A stretch of DNA of 14,380 bases from CADDYX01 sp045809925 (GCA_045809925.1 JBJMWX010000115.1:1-14380); one strand, 5' to 3'. Shown: positions 1 through 6,620, numbered from the stretch's first letter. The notes: generated by a model not told the origin, from the letters alone. Translations and numbers: made by a program.

Positions 1-164
1 CGGTGGAGGGCGGGGAAGAGCGACCCGGGCTTGACCTCGAATGTGCCGTCGGTGATTTGCGCGATGCGATTGGCCACGCCCAACCCGTGCAGCTCCTGGA
101 CGGAGAGCGCTGTCAGGATCAGGAGGTGAAGTGTCCCCTGGAGGAGATCGGCTTTCTTTCCCAT
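1..164 (-). CDS. PadR-family transcriptional regulator, N-terminal part (cut by window edge)
   Basis: I read this by translating the reverse strand from ATG at 164-162; the frame stays open to the left edge, giving 54 residues. It begins MGKKADLLQGTLHLLILTAL, then has ELHGLGVANRIAQ and KPGSLFPALH. These match the N-terminal winged helix of PadR regulators (family pattern: LLxGTLxLLIL.aL....HGyxIa..I.......v..GSLYPALHRLE), which bind DNA as dimers and often repress a neighbouring transporter or their own gene. The C-terminal dimerisation helices lie outside the window. No clear ribosome site precedes the ATG. A dyad at 170-184 sits 5 bases upstream of the start and would suit autoregulation (inference). 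The gene is divergent from the aldo/keto reductase. Any co-transcribed permease, common for PadR genes in Acidobacteria and Verrucomicrobia, would be to the left and cannot be seen. Confidence 0.88.
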   Translation of the reverse strand, partial: MGKKADLLQGTLHLLILTALSVQELHGLGVANRIAQITDGTFEVKPGSLFPALH

Positions 165-169
165 CGTCG

Positions 170-220
170 TATAGATTGTCTGTAGGAAGAGATTGGCAAT
201 CTTCGTATAGAATGTCAATA
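170..220. promoter_or_regulatory. Tandem dyads, candidate PadR operator
   Basis: Two imperfect palindromes of form TATAGA-N3-TCTATA occur at 170-184 (TATAGA ttg TCTGTA) and 206-220 (TATAGA atg TCAATA). Each has one mismatch between its half-sites. They lie in the same orientation inside a larger direct repeat (168-190 and 204-226). The centre-to-centre distance is 36 bp, close to three and a half helical turns. They fill the space between the padR start (164) and the divergent reductase. Dyads of this size just in front of a winged-helix regulator are usually its binding sites. Binding itself is inferred. Confidence 0.6.
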
Positions 221-227
221 GGAGAAT

Positions 228-263
228 ATGAAGGCCCTCGTCAGCCGCGCGGCTTCGGGTTAG
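228..263 (+). CDS. Possible 11-codon leader peptide or remnant start
   Basis: ATG at 228 follows a good ribosome site (AGGAG at 220-224) but the frame reads only MKALVSRAASG before TAG at 261-263. It is out of frame with the reductase that follows. It has the best ribosome site in this intergenic stretch, whereas the reductase starts (TTG 268, GTG 304) have none. It could be a leader peptide coupled by reinitiation, or the relic of an earlier start. There is no homology evidence and expression is unproven. Confidence 0.25.
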   Translation: MKALVSRAASG

Positions 264-303
264 CCGCTTGGCACAAGCGCCGCTACATCGCACAGTCGCG
301 ATC

Positions 304-1236
304 GTGACGGACTGGACCCGGCGCGAAATCGTGCGCGTGCTCGCTGGTGCTACCGCCGCCAGCGCTTTGCCGATTCGTGCCACCCGTGGCCAATCCGCAG
401 GCGAATCTCTTGCGATGCTGACACGAGCGATTCCATCGAGCGGCGAGAAGCTGCCCGTTGTCGGCTTGGGCACGTGGCAGGTGTTTGACGTCGGCGGCTC
501 GGCCGGACAACGGCAACCGGTCGAGGAAGTCTTGTCGGAGTTCGTGAAACTCGGCGGACGCCTGATCGATTCATCGCCAATGTATGGCCGTTCAGAAGAG
601 GTGGTCGGCGATCTGAACGCGAAATTGAACCTGCGCGACTCGCTTTTCCTCGCGACCAAGGTTTGGACCAGGGGGAGGCAGGCTGGAATCGACTCCATGG
701 AACGGTCGTTTACGCGCATGCAGGCGACACGGATGGACCTCATGCAGGTGCACAATCTCGTCGATGTCGCGACGCAACTCGCGACTTTGCGCGCCTGGAA
801 GGAGCAGGGGCGGGTCCGCTACATCGGAATCACGCATTACAATTCCGGCGCGTATGCCGAAGTGGAACGTGTCCTGCGCAGCGAACATCTCGATTTTCTG
901 CAGATCAACTATTCGCTCGGCGAACGCGAGGCCGATCAGCGGGTCCTGCCGCTCGCCCAGGAACGTGGCCTCGCCGTGATCGTTAACCGGCCGTTCGGCG
1001 GTGATCTATTGCGACGGCTGCGCGACGCACCTTTGCCCGATTATGCGCGGGAATTCGACTGCACGTCATGGCCGCAGTTCCTGTTGAAGTGGATCGTAGC
1101 GCATCCGGCTGTCACTTCTGTAATTCCTGGCACTAATAAAGTGCCCCACCTGCGCGAGAACATGAGTGCCGGCACCGGTCGGCTGCCCGATGCGGAGATG
1201 CGGGGACGAATGGCCGAAATGATCGCGACATGTTGA
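304..1236 (+). CDS. Aldo/keto reductase with Tat-like signal
   Basis: This is an NAD(P)H-dependent aldo/keto reductase of the TIM-barrel superfamily; the substrate is not predictable. Counting from the longest possible start (TTG 268, 322 residues), the catalytic tetrad is complete: D101 and Y106 in LIDSSPMYGRSEE, K131 in FLATKVW, H162 in DLMQVHN. The C-terminal nucleotide-phosphate motif SVIPGTNKVPHLRENMS is present. I prefer GTG at 304 because the product then begins TDWTRREIVRVLAGATAASALP, a short n-region, twin arginine and hydrophobic stretch like a Tat signal. That suggests a periplasmic enzyme exported already folded with its cofactor. Neither start has a good ribosome site. The last 7 bases overlap the next gene, so the two are very likely co-transcribed and translationally coupled. 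Confidence 0.88.
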   Translation: MTDWTRREIVRVLAGATAASALPIRATRGQSAGESLAMLTRAIPSSGEKLPVVGLGTWQVFDVGGSAGQRQPVEEVLSEFVKLGGRLIDSSPMYGRSEEVVGDLNAKLNLRDSLFLATKVWTRGRQAGIDSMERSFTRMQATRMDLMQVHNLVDVATQLATLRAWKEQGRVRYIGITHYNSGAYAEVERVLRSEHLDFLQINYSLGEREADQRVLPLAQERGLAVIVNRPFGGDLLRRLRDAPLPDYAREFDCTSWPQFLLKWIVAHPAVTSVIPGTNKVPHLRENMSAGTGRLPDAEMRGRMAEMIATC

Positions 1237-2501
1237 GGGTTGCCTTCGCAATCGCCTGCTGCACGGCAGCCTCAATGCTGCACGGCGAGGCGCAGAGCCA
1301 AACCGAGCAGGACGAGTACACCCTATACGAGCTGCTCGCACCAGAGAGCGCCTCGTTCAAGATTACCTACGAAGTGACGGGGGCCACGCCGGGCGCGAAG
1401 TTGTTCTGGAACCCGATCCGCAAAGGAAGCGTCGCGAGCGACGAGGCGGTCTTCGATATGGCAACGGGCGAACCGCTCAAGTTCGAGCAGGTGAACGGTG
1501 CGAGCGCGAAGGAGCACGGGCTGGGGGATGCAGACCTCGCGACGGACTACATCGAAGTGCATCTCGCGCGCGCCATTCCGCCCGACGGCGGCCAGGCGCG
1601 CATCCGCATCGTCAAGACCTACAAGGACCCGAAGAGTTACCGCCGCGAGGGTGACGCGATTGTGTTCGATCGGCCGCTCGGCATTCGGCGGAATGCGGTC
1701 GTACTGCCAGCCGGTTTCCGGCTGACCGACTGCAACGTGCCATCGCAAATCTTGTCTGAGCCGGACGGACGTCTGCGCATCACTTTCATGCATCAGGCGC
1801 CCGGACCCGCGGCGCTGGTGCTAAAGGCAAGACCTGGCGCGCAGACCGGCGACGGCGCCAAGCCACGGCCCCTGACGGAGAAACGCAGCTGGGAGCCGCC
1901 ACCGGCACGAGGGCCGACCGAACGTGAGCGGTTAGCTGAGCGCGCGCACCAGGACCGCGACATCGTCTACTTCTTGCAGGAACCGGATACGCACGCATTC
2001 AAGCTTTACCACGACTACACCGAGGCGCGCGAAGGTACGGACAAGTACCTGAACGTTGTACGGCCGGGCAGCACAGTGGCCGAACCGTCCGGCAGGATTC
2101 TGGATACGGGCGAAGCGATGAAAACCGAGGTGCTGACCGGCGCAAAATTGAAAGAGGCCGGAGTTGATCCGGGCGAAGAGAAGATCGCCGCCGATCAACA
2201 GGCGGTGGTTTTTCGCTTTCCGCCGGTGAAGAAAGGGCGATCGATTCGCCTGCGGATGTCGGAGACCTATACCGCGCCGGAGTGTTACGGGCTGGAAGGC
2301 GACGAGATGGTGTTCGATCGCAGTTTCGGCAGGCCGCGCAATTCGATCGTGTTGCCGCGCGGCTGGTATATGACCGCGCTCTCGATTCCAGGAGTCGTGA
2401 ACCAAACTCCCGATGGTCTGACGCGGATCGACTTCGTGAATGGCCGGCCTGACTCTATCGCCGTGCTGTTGAAGGCGAAGAAGATCGCCGGCCAGAACTA
2501 G
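1230..2501 (+). CDS. Secreted protein with two copies of an unnamed ~170-residue domain
   Basis: The product has 423 residues. Residues 1-23 look like a signal peptide (VAFAIACCTAASMLHGEAQS). The mature part is an internal duplication: about 30-201 and 246-417 align along their whole length. Examples are YKDPKSYRREGDAIVFDR (131-148) against YTAPECYGLEGDEMVFDR (347-364), followed by GIRRNAVVLPAGF (151-163) against GRPRNSIVLPRGW (367-379), and LVLKARP against VLLKAKK. A charged, proline-rich linker (about 202-245) joins them. The repeats look beta-rich with conserved F, DR and LP positions. There are no catalytic signatures. The start overlaps the reductase stop by 7 bases, so the protein may act with the exported reductase (inference). 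I do not recognise the family. A beta-sandwich periplasmic domain is a guess from the pattern. Confidence 0.85.
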   Translation: MLRVAFAIACCTAASMLHGEAQSQTEQDEYTLYELLAPESASFKITYEVTGATPGAKLFWNPIRKGSVASDEAVFDMATGEPLKFEQVNGASAKEHGLGDADLATDYIEVHLARAIPPDGGQARIRIVKTYKDPKSYRREGDAIVFDRPLGIRRNAVVLPAGFRLTDCNVPSQILSEPDGRLRITFMHQAPGPAALVLKARPGAQTGDGAKPRPLTEKRSWEPPPARGPTERERLAERAHQDRDIVYFLQEPDTHAFKLYHDYTEAREGTDKYLNVVRPGSTVAEPSGRILDTGEAMKTEVLTGAKLKEAGVDPGEEKIAADQQAVVFRFPPVKKGRSIRLRMSETYTAPECYGLEGDEMVFDRSFGRPRNSIVLPRGWYMTALSIPGVVNQTPDGLTRIDFVNGRPDSIAVLLKAKKIAGQN

Positions 2502-2510
2502 ACTGTAACG

Positions 2511-2576
2511 TGCGCTGTCCTCAGCGCATCAACGCAACGCGCGGGCGACGTGCCTGACTCCGCTGAAGACAGCGGA
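2511..2576. repeat. Paired perfect hairpins between convergent genes
   Basis: Two hairpins each have a perfect 7-bp stem and a 4-base loop: TGCGCTG-TCCT-CAGCGCA at 2511-2528 and TCCGCTG-AAGA-CAGCGGA at 2559-2576. Their cores (2513-2526 and 2561-2574) are also inverted copies of each other at 13 of 14 positions, so a longer cruciform-like fold is possible. They lie between the stops of two convergent genes. There is no T-run, so a Rho-independent terminator is not supported. A REP/BIME-like dispersed repeat or a transcript-stabilising structure fits better. Confidence 0.6.
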
Positions 2577-2603
2577 CACTACAACGCTGCGCGTTCGCGC
2601 TGC

Positions 2604-4259
2604 CTAGCGGGAAGCGGTTACAAACGGCCGACACAAACAAGAGCTATTGATCTTGATGTCCGCCTTTGCCCACGCCTTGGTGAAGCGCGCTTTCGTGACA
2701 ACGGCTTCCGGTTTCTTCTGCGCCTTGAGGGCTTCGGACAATCCATAAAGCGACCACCCGTTTTCCGGCAAACGGCGCAGGTCTTCGCGATAAATCTCTT
2801 CGGCATCCGCGTAGCGTCCGGCCTTCATCAGATTCGCGCCGAGTGAGTGGCGAATCGGGATCATCCACGCAGGTGGCTCGTCGTACTTCAGAGCGTCTTC
2901 CATCTTGAGCGCTTCCTGCAGGCCGGCAATGCCTTCTTCCGTTTTGCCGTCTGCGACCTGGATCTCGGCTCCGAGCATCTTTTGGATCAGTGCGATGATA
3001 TCGCCCGCTGTGTTGTTACCGATTTCCGTTTCTTTGGGGACCTTCTGCGCGAGATCGGTGAAGGCCGTTTGCTCCTTGCGCGCGTTCGCGGTGTCGCCTT
3101 TGGCGGCGTAGGCAATCGATCGCGCCGCATGATGGAAGGCGCGAGAGAACGGCGTGAATTCCGGATAATTTTCAGGCTCTGCGAGCACGTTGTCCCATTG
3201 GCCGAAACGCACCATGGCTTCCATTGGCAGAGCCAGGAATGCGTCCGCTTTCACGGCTGCGGCCTTCACAAATTCCGGCGGCGTTTCGCGGATCAACTCG
3301 CGGATCTTATCCATCGCGAGTTTGCTCTGGCCGGTCATGATCGCGGCATAGGCGAGCATGTGATGATCATGCGCCGCATAGAAAGGAATCAGGCCGGCCG
3401 ATTTCGTGCCCAGGGCGGCGAAATATTTGTGATCATCCGCGACCGCCGTCGCATGCGTGTCGATAGCCTTCTGCCAGTTGCCCGTCCGGATATCGATATG
3501 CGAAGGCATGTGCACATTGTGGGCGAGACCGGGCTGCAGGTTGCGTAAACGATTGGCCGCGACCAGCGCCTTCTCCGGATGCGGCGAAGCTTCCACCGCG
3601 TGGATGTAGAGATGATTCGCGAATGGATGAACCGGGTTCAGCTTCATGACTGCGTCCAGCGTCGCGATGATTTCTTCGGTGCCGGGATTCGGCTGACCTT
3701 CGTGCGTCCATTGGTTCCACGGACTTAGATCCATCATCGACTCGGCGAAAAACGCGCCGACATCCTGATCCTTCGGATACTGCTTCCAAACTTCCCGCAT
3801 CGCGTCGGCGTAGGCGTGGTCCAGCGTCGTGCGATCTTCCGGCTGCGGATTCGCGTAACGTTTTCCGAGCGCATCGATCAAGGCTTTCTCAACGGGCGAA
3901 GCCTTGTCGGCGTGCTGTTGCGCGAGCGTCAGTTCTTTCCACGCCAGTTCAGCCATGGGCGGCGGCACGAGCGGGTAATTAATATGCGGACCAGCCGCGA
4001 GTGCGATACCCCAGTGCGCCATGGCACAATCCGGATCTGCATTGGCCGCTTCCTGGAAGGAGCGAATCGCCGCCGAGTGATTGAACCCGTGGATCAACGC
4101 GAGGCCTTGATTGAAGTACTGCTGCGCTTTCGGCCTGGTGGTTGTGATCTTACGTGTGTAGGTGCCGAGATCGTGGCGGAGCGGTTCTTCAGCCGCAAGC
4201 GCCGAAATTGAGCCGGCGACGGCAAGGACGATGAGGTGGACGAGGCGGGGTGTGTTCAT
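2604..4259 (-). CDS. Secreted TPR-repeat protein with C-terminal Cys-X-Cys tail
   Basis: The protein has 551 residues. Residues 1-23 form a Sec signal (LIVLAVAGSISALAAEE). TPR-type helical repeats begin with QQYFNQGLALIHGFNHSAAI (46-65) and AIRSFQEAANADPDCAMAHWG, with later copies around 225-300 and 455-520. The strongly patterned segment YIHAVEASPHPEKALVAANR ... HNVHMPSHIDIRTGNW (218-262) is typical of a family of exported TPR proteins that I have seen annotated only as hypothetical or TPR proteins in Acidobacteria and relatives. The C-terminus carries SSCLCRP (C541, C543), a conserved-looking ending that could form a disulfide or bind a metal. The likely role is a periplasmic protein-interaction scaffold. 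It stands alone, convergent with the upstream unit. ATG at 4259 is the only start that gives the signal peptide; no clear ribosome site is seen. Confidence 0.85.
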   Translation of the reverse strand: MNTPRLVHLIVLAVAGSISALAAEEPLRHDLGTYTRKITTTRPKAQQYFNQGLALIHGFNHSAAIRSFQEAANADPDCAMAHWGIALAAGPHINYPLVPPPMAELAWKELTLAQQHADKASPVEKALIDALGKRYANPQPEDRTTLDHAYADAMREVWKQYPKDQDVGAFFAESMMDLSPWNQWTHEGQPNPGTEEIIATLDAVMKLNPVHPFANHLYIHAVEASPHPEKALVAANRLRNLQPGLAHNVHMPSHIDIRTGNWQKAIDTHATAVADDHKYFAALGTKSAGLIPFYAAHDHHMLAYAAIMTGQSKLAMDKIRELIRETPPEFVKAAAVKADAFLALPMEAMVRFGQWDNVLAEPENYPEFTPFSRAFHHAARSIAYAAKGDTANARKEQTAFTDLAQKVPKETEIGNNTAGDIIALIQKMLGAEIQVADGKTEEGIAGLQEALKMEDALKYDEPPAWMIPIRHSLGANLMKAGRYADAEEIYREDLRRLPENGWSLYGLSEALKAQKKPEAVVTKARFTKAWAKADIKINSSCLCRPFVTASR

Positions 4260-4425
4260 GCGGGGTTGTGCCCGCAGGCTAACGAGGAATGGTCGGTCGC
4301 TACAAGCTCCAATAGCGCTATTTAGGCGGCTCGGGACACGGTGCGGCGATCGGATTTCGCCCGCAGCTGGACAGGTGTAATCGGCGGCAGGCCACAGGCA
4401 TGTGTCTTGCTCTAAACAGCGGATT

Positions 4426-4453
4426 CAGCAGCTACTCTGCTGTTACTTTTTTT
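4426..4453 (+). terminator. Hairpin plus T-tract upstream of the papain-like gene pair
   Basis: CAGCAG (4426-4431), a 5-base loop, and CTGCTG (4437-4442) form a perfect 6-bp stem, followed by TTAC and a run of seven T. Read on the plus strand this resembles a Rho-independent terminator. However, the gene to the left is transcribed the other way, so the target would be antisense or leader transcription reaching 4507. The T-run may instead be an UP-like A/T tract upstream of the promoter at 4467. Confidence 0.35.
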
Positions 4454-4455
4454 AC

Positions 4456-4495
4456 GCAAAAACCCCTTGCGAGGCTTGCGTTTTTCAACGATAGA
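4456..4495 (+). promoter_or_regulatory. Predicted promoter of the first papain-like gene
   Basis: A block reading gcaaaaa-N4-TTGCGAGGC (4456-4475) contains a -35-like TTGCGA at 4467-4472. After 17 bases comes a -10-like GATAGA at 4490-4495. The same block with the same spacing precedes the paralogous gene (5058-5097), which supports function over chance. The start codon is 17 bases after the -10 begins, so the transcript would have almost no leader. This agrees with the lack of a ribosome site. Confidence 0.5.
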
Positions 4496-4506
4496 CGGCG
4501 TCCCCG

Positions 4507-5052
4507 ATGATAAAAACCTCACTTCTCCTCGCCCTTTTTGGTGCCTCTTTCGTCGCCGTTTCCTCGACCCATACTGAAGCCAGAGTTCCGAGCGCGAAAT
4601 TCACCTTCAAAGACGGCTCAGGTAAGGCGCAGTCGGTTGACGTAGTTGATCATTTCCAGCCGAAGAAGCTCACCCAACCCGTGGCGAAGAGCGATGGCAT
4701 CGATCCGAAGCTCACGCGCGCGGCGACGATCGCCCAGGAGCGGGCTAACGCTCATTCTCGCCGGATGTGCTGGGCCTATGTGAAGGATGCGCTGCTCGCT
4801 TCCGGCGCGGTATCATCCCGGCCCGAGACCTTGAATGCCAAGGAGGCGGCGGGTGAACTGGTGAGCCGATACGGATTCAAGAAGCTGCCGGTTACGAACC
4901 CCTATTCCGCGCCGGTCGGTGCGGTGCTCGTCTACACGGCAAAAGGGGCGCCCGGACATGTGGAGATCCGCACCAATGAGGGCTTCGTCAGCGACTTCCG
5001 GTCGAAGACCCCGTCGTCGCGGCCCTTGATCGGCGTCTTCGCCAAGTCGTAA
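4507..5052 (+). CDS. Secreted papain-like (NlpC/P60- or CHAP-like) protein, copy 1
   Basis: The protein has 181 residues with a signal peptide at about 1-25 (KTSLLLALFGASFVAVSSTHTEA). The C-terminal domain has a Cys at the start of a predicted helix (HSRRMCWAYVKDALLASG, C88). It is followed by AKEAAGELVSRYGFKKL, then PYSAPVGAVLVYTAKGAPGH with H151 in GHVEIRT, and D163 in FVSDF. The order Cys-helix, P.GAVLVY, GHVEI, then an acidic residue is what papain-fold NlpC/P60 and CHAP peptidases and amidases show, so peptidoglycan hydrolysis is a reasonable inference. The segment before the domain (FTFKDGSGKAQSVDVVDHF) is shared with the next gene. Together they form a tandem paralogous pair. ATG 4507 gives the signal peptide. 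There is no ribosome site, and a promoter-like block lies directly upstream. The exact family is not recognised. Confidence 0.85.
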   Translation: MIKTSLLLALFGASFVAVSSTHTEARVPSAKFTFKDGSGKAQSVDVVDHFQPKKLTQPVAKSDGIDPKLTRAATIAQERANAHSRRMCWAYVKDALLASGAVSSRPETLNAKEAAGELVSRYGFKKLPVTNPYSAPVGAVLVYTAKGAPGHVEIRTNEGFVSDFRSKTPSSRPLIGVFAKS

Positions 5053-5057
5053 AGCTG

Positions 5058-5097
5058 GCAAAAAGCGGTTGCGAGGCGTGGCATTTGCGTACATAAG
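5058..5097 (+). promoter_or_regulatory. Predicted promoter of the second papain-like gene
   Basis: The block gcaaaaa-N4-TTGCGAGGC (5058-5077) repeats the one at 4456-4475. TTGCGA lies at 5069-5074, then 17 bases, then CATAAG at 5092-5097. The chosen start GTG 5108 is 16 bases after the -10 begins, nearly the same geometry as copy 1. AAGAGG at 5095-5100 would make a ribosome site 7 bases before the GTG, but it overlaps the proposed -10, so both cannot be used in the same transcript unless transcription starts further upstream. Confidence 0.5.
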
Positions 5098-5107
5098 AGG
5101 CCGCGCC

Positions 5108-5674
5108 GTGCGTTCCACTATTATCCCTTTTACAGTATTTGCTTGCTGCTGTGTGGCGGCGCCCACAATCCACGCCTTGCCTCCTCCGAAGTCGGTCGCG
5201 CCCATGATTCAACCGACCAAGTTCAGCTTCCGCGATACCTCCGGCACGCAGGAAGAAGCTGAGGTCGTGACGACGTATCGGCCGGACAAAATCGTTCATC
5301 CGGTCGGCCGTTACGATCATCGCATCAATCCGGCGCTGCTTCGTGCCGCGACGATTGCGGAGGAACGCTCGCATGCGCACTCGCGTTCCCGCTGCTGGCA
5401 TTACGTAAAGGAAGCGCTGCTCGCCGCCGGAGTGCTCGATTCGCGCCCGAAAAGCGAGCTGGCGAAAGAGGCGGCCGACGATCTCGTCCGCAATTACGGC
5501 TTCAAGAAACTATCGGTTCGCGATCCCTACGCCGCACCCGTCGGCTCCGTCCTGGTTTACGGCGCACGGGGTGCCGGGCACGTTGAGATGCGCACGCGGA
5601 CCGGTTTCGTGAGCGATTTCCACTCGAAAACGCCGTCACGTCGTCCGCTCCTCGGCGTTTACGCGAAGTCGTAA
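5108..5674 (+). CDS. Secreted papain-like (NlpC/P60- or CHAP-like) protein, copy 2
   Basis: The product has 188 residues from GTG 5108 (RSTIIPFTVFACCCVAAPTIHA as signal peptide). The frame opens further upstream at 5069, but that would put the start inside the predicted -35 and add a charged segment before the signal, so 5108 is preferred. It is a paralogue of the preceding gene: HSRSRCWHYVKEALLAAG (C96), AKEAADDLVRNYGFKKL, PYAAPVGSVLVYGARGAGH (H158), GFVSDFHSKTPSRRPLLGVY (D170). The Cys, His and acidic positions are kept in both copies, which argues that both are active enzymes. The N-terminal parts differ more than the domain. It lies 55 bases after copy 1 and has its own promoter-like block, so it may be expressed separately. 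Activity on peptidoglycan is inferred, not shown. Confidence 0.85.
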   Translation: MRSTIIPFTVFACCCVAAPTIHALPPPKSVAPMIQPTKFSFRDTSGTQEEAEVVTTYRPDKIVHPVGRYDHRINPALLRAATIAEERSHAHSRSRCWHYVKEALLAAGVLDSRPKSELAKEAADDLVRNYGFKKLSVRDPYAAPVGSVLVYGARGAGHVEMRTRTGFVSDFHSKTPSRRPLLGVYAKS

Positions 5675-5745
5675 ATTTGGTTGATCGCGACCTTTGGGCG
5701 CGACTGACCGTGCTCGGAGAGCCCGACCGACACTCGCAGAAGCGC

Positions 5746-6171
5746 TTACACCAGTTTCGCGTTCAGCCTGATCTCAGTCCCGGTGAGCGCCTTTGAAACT
5801 GGACACCCCGTTTTCGTCTTCTCGGCCTGCTCCTGAAAAGCGCGTTGGTCGATTCCCGGCACCTGCGATTCGTTCTGCAGCTCGATGGTGGTGATCTTGG
5901 GACCACCGTCGACGATCTCGAGCTTCACCGTTGCCGTCGTACTGACACGTGTCGCCGGATGACCGGCTTTCTCGAGATTGGCTGAAAGCGCCATCGAGAA
6001 GCAACCGGCCAACGCCGCGCCGATGAGTTCTTCGGGGTTCGTGCCGCTGCCATTTTCAAAGCGCGAGGAGAACGAGAATGGCCCTTCGTAGGCGCCGCTC
6101 CCGAGCTTCATCGTGCCGCCGCCGCCTTTGAGGGTGCCGTTCCAAACCGCTGATCCGTTTCGTGTTGCCAT
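5746..6171 (-). CDS. osmC: OsmC-family peroxiredoxin
   Basis: The product has 141 residues, the normal length for OsmC, a cytoplasmic thiol peroxidase that reduces organic hydroperoxides during oxidative or osmotic stress. It begins with ATRNGSAVWNGTLKGGGGTM, as OsmC proteins do. TNPEELIGAALAGCFSMALS carries the peroxidatic Cys (C57). HPATRVSTTATVKLE follows, and KTKTGCPVSKAL carries the resolving Cys (C123). Both cysteines and the N-terminal beta region are intact, so the enzyme should be functional. ATG at 6171 gives the standard N-terminus. It converges with the papain-like pair (71 bases between stops) and diverges from the lipoprotein at 6261. OsmC is used here rather than Ohr because of the overall pattern. 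Confidence 0.92.
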   Translation of the reverse strand: MATRNGSAVWNGTLKGGGGTMKLGSGAYEGPFSFSSRFENGSGTNPEELIGAALAGCFSMALSANLEKAGHPATRVSTTATVKLEIVDGGPKITTIELQNESQVPGIDQRAFQEQAEKTKTGCPVSKALTGTEIRLNAKLV

Positions 6172-6260
6172 GGTGCTTCAACATGGCCACCGCACGAGAT
6201 CCCGCAAACAGAGCCGTTCAGAAGCGGCAATCCGAAATATAAATAGAGGAGGGCTTAAGA

Positions 6261-6620
6261 ATGAAGAGAACGGTTTACCTGGCGGCGATTGCGCCGCTCG
6301 CGCTCGGCGGCTGCGTGGTGGAGACGCCGGTGCCGGTGACTACCACAACAGTGCAGCGAGATATTGTCACCACCACGCCAGTAACGACGAGGGAAGTTGT
6401 CGTGACTCGCACACCACCGCCGGTGCGGGTCGAAACGCAAACAGTGTCACCCGGTCCGGGGTATATCTGGACGCGTGGCCATTGGCGTTGGACTGGAACC
6501 GACTATGCCTGGGTGCCCGGCACATATGTGGTGCGCCCGCGGGCTGCGGCTAACTATACCGAAGGCCATTGGGTGCGACGGCCCGGCGGCTGGGTTTGGG
6601 TCGAAGGCTACTGGCGCTGA
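6261..6620 (+). CDS. YXWXXG(H)W-repeat lipoprotein
   Basis: The product has 119 residues. A lipoprotein signal MKRTVYLAAIAPLALGGC ends in a lipobox LGGC with Cys18 as lipidation site. A Val/Thr/Pro-rich stretch (19-65) is probably extended. The C-terminal half has three Trp/Tyr-rich repeats: GYIWTRGHWRWTG, DYAWVPGTYVVRP and GGWVWVEGYWR, the pattern of the YXWXXG(H)W repeat family (PF12779 as I recall it) common in Gram-negative envelope proteins. The product should be anchored in the outer or inner membrane; its function is unknown. A strong ribosome site (GAGGAGGG, 6246-6253) sits 7 bases before the ATG. The stop is close to the convergent putA end (25 bases). Confidence 0.88.
   Translation: MKRTVYLAAIAPLALGGCVVETPVPVTTTTVQRDIVTTTPVTTREVVVTRTPPPVRVETQTVSPGPGYIWTRGHWRWTGTDYAWVPGTYVVRPRAAANYTEGHWVRRPGGWVWVEGYWR

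Noticed and set aside
3..185. 60-codon plus-strand open frame at the left edge
   Set aside because: It is the complement of the padR start, whose minus-strand translation gives a clear winged-helix sequence.
2847..3548. 233-codon plus-strand open frame
   Set aside because: It is antisense to the TPR gene and Arg-rich without domain features, as expected for a GC-rich shadow frame.
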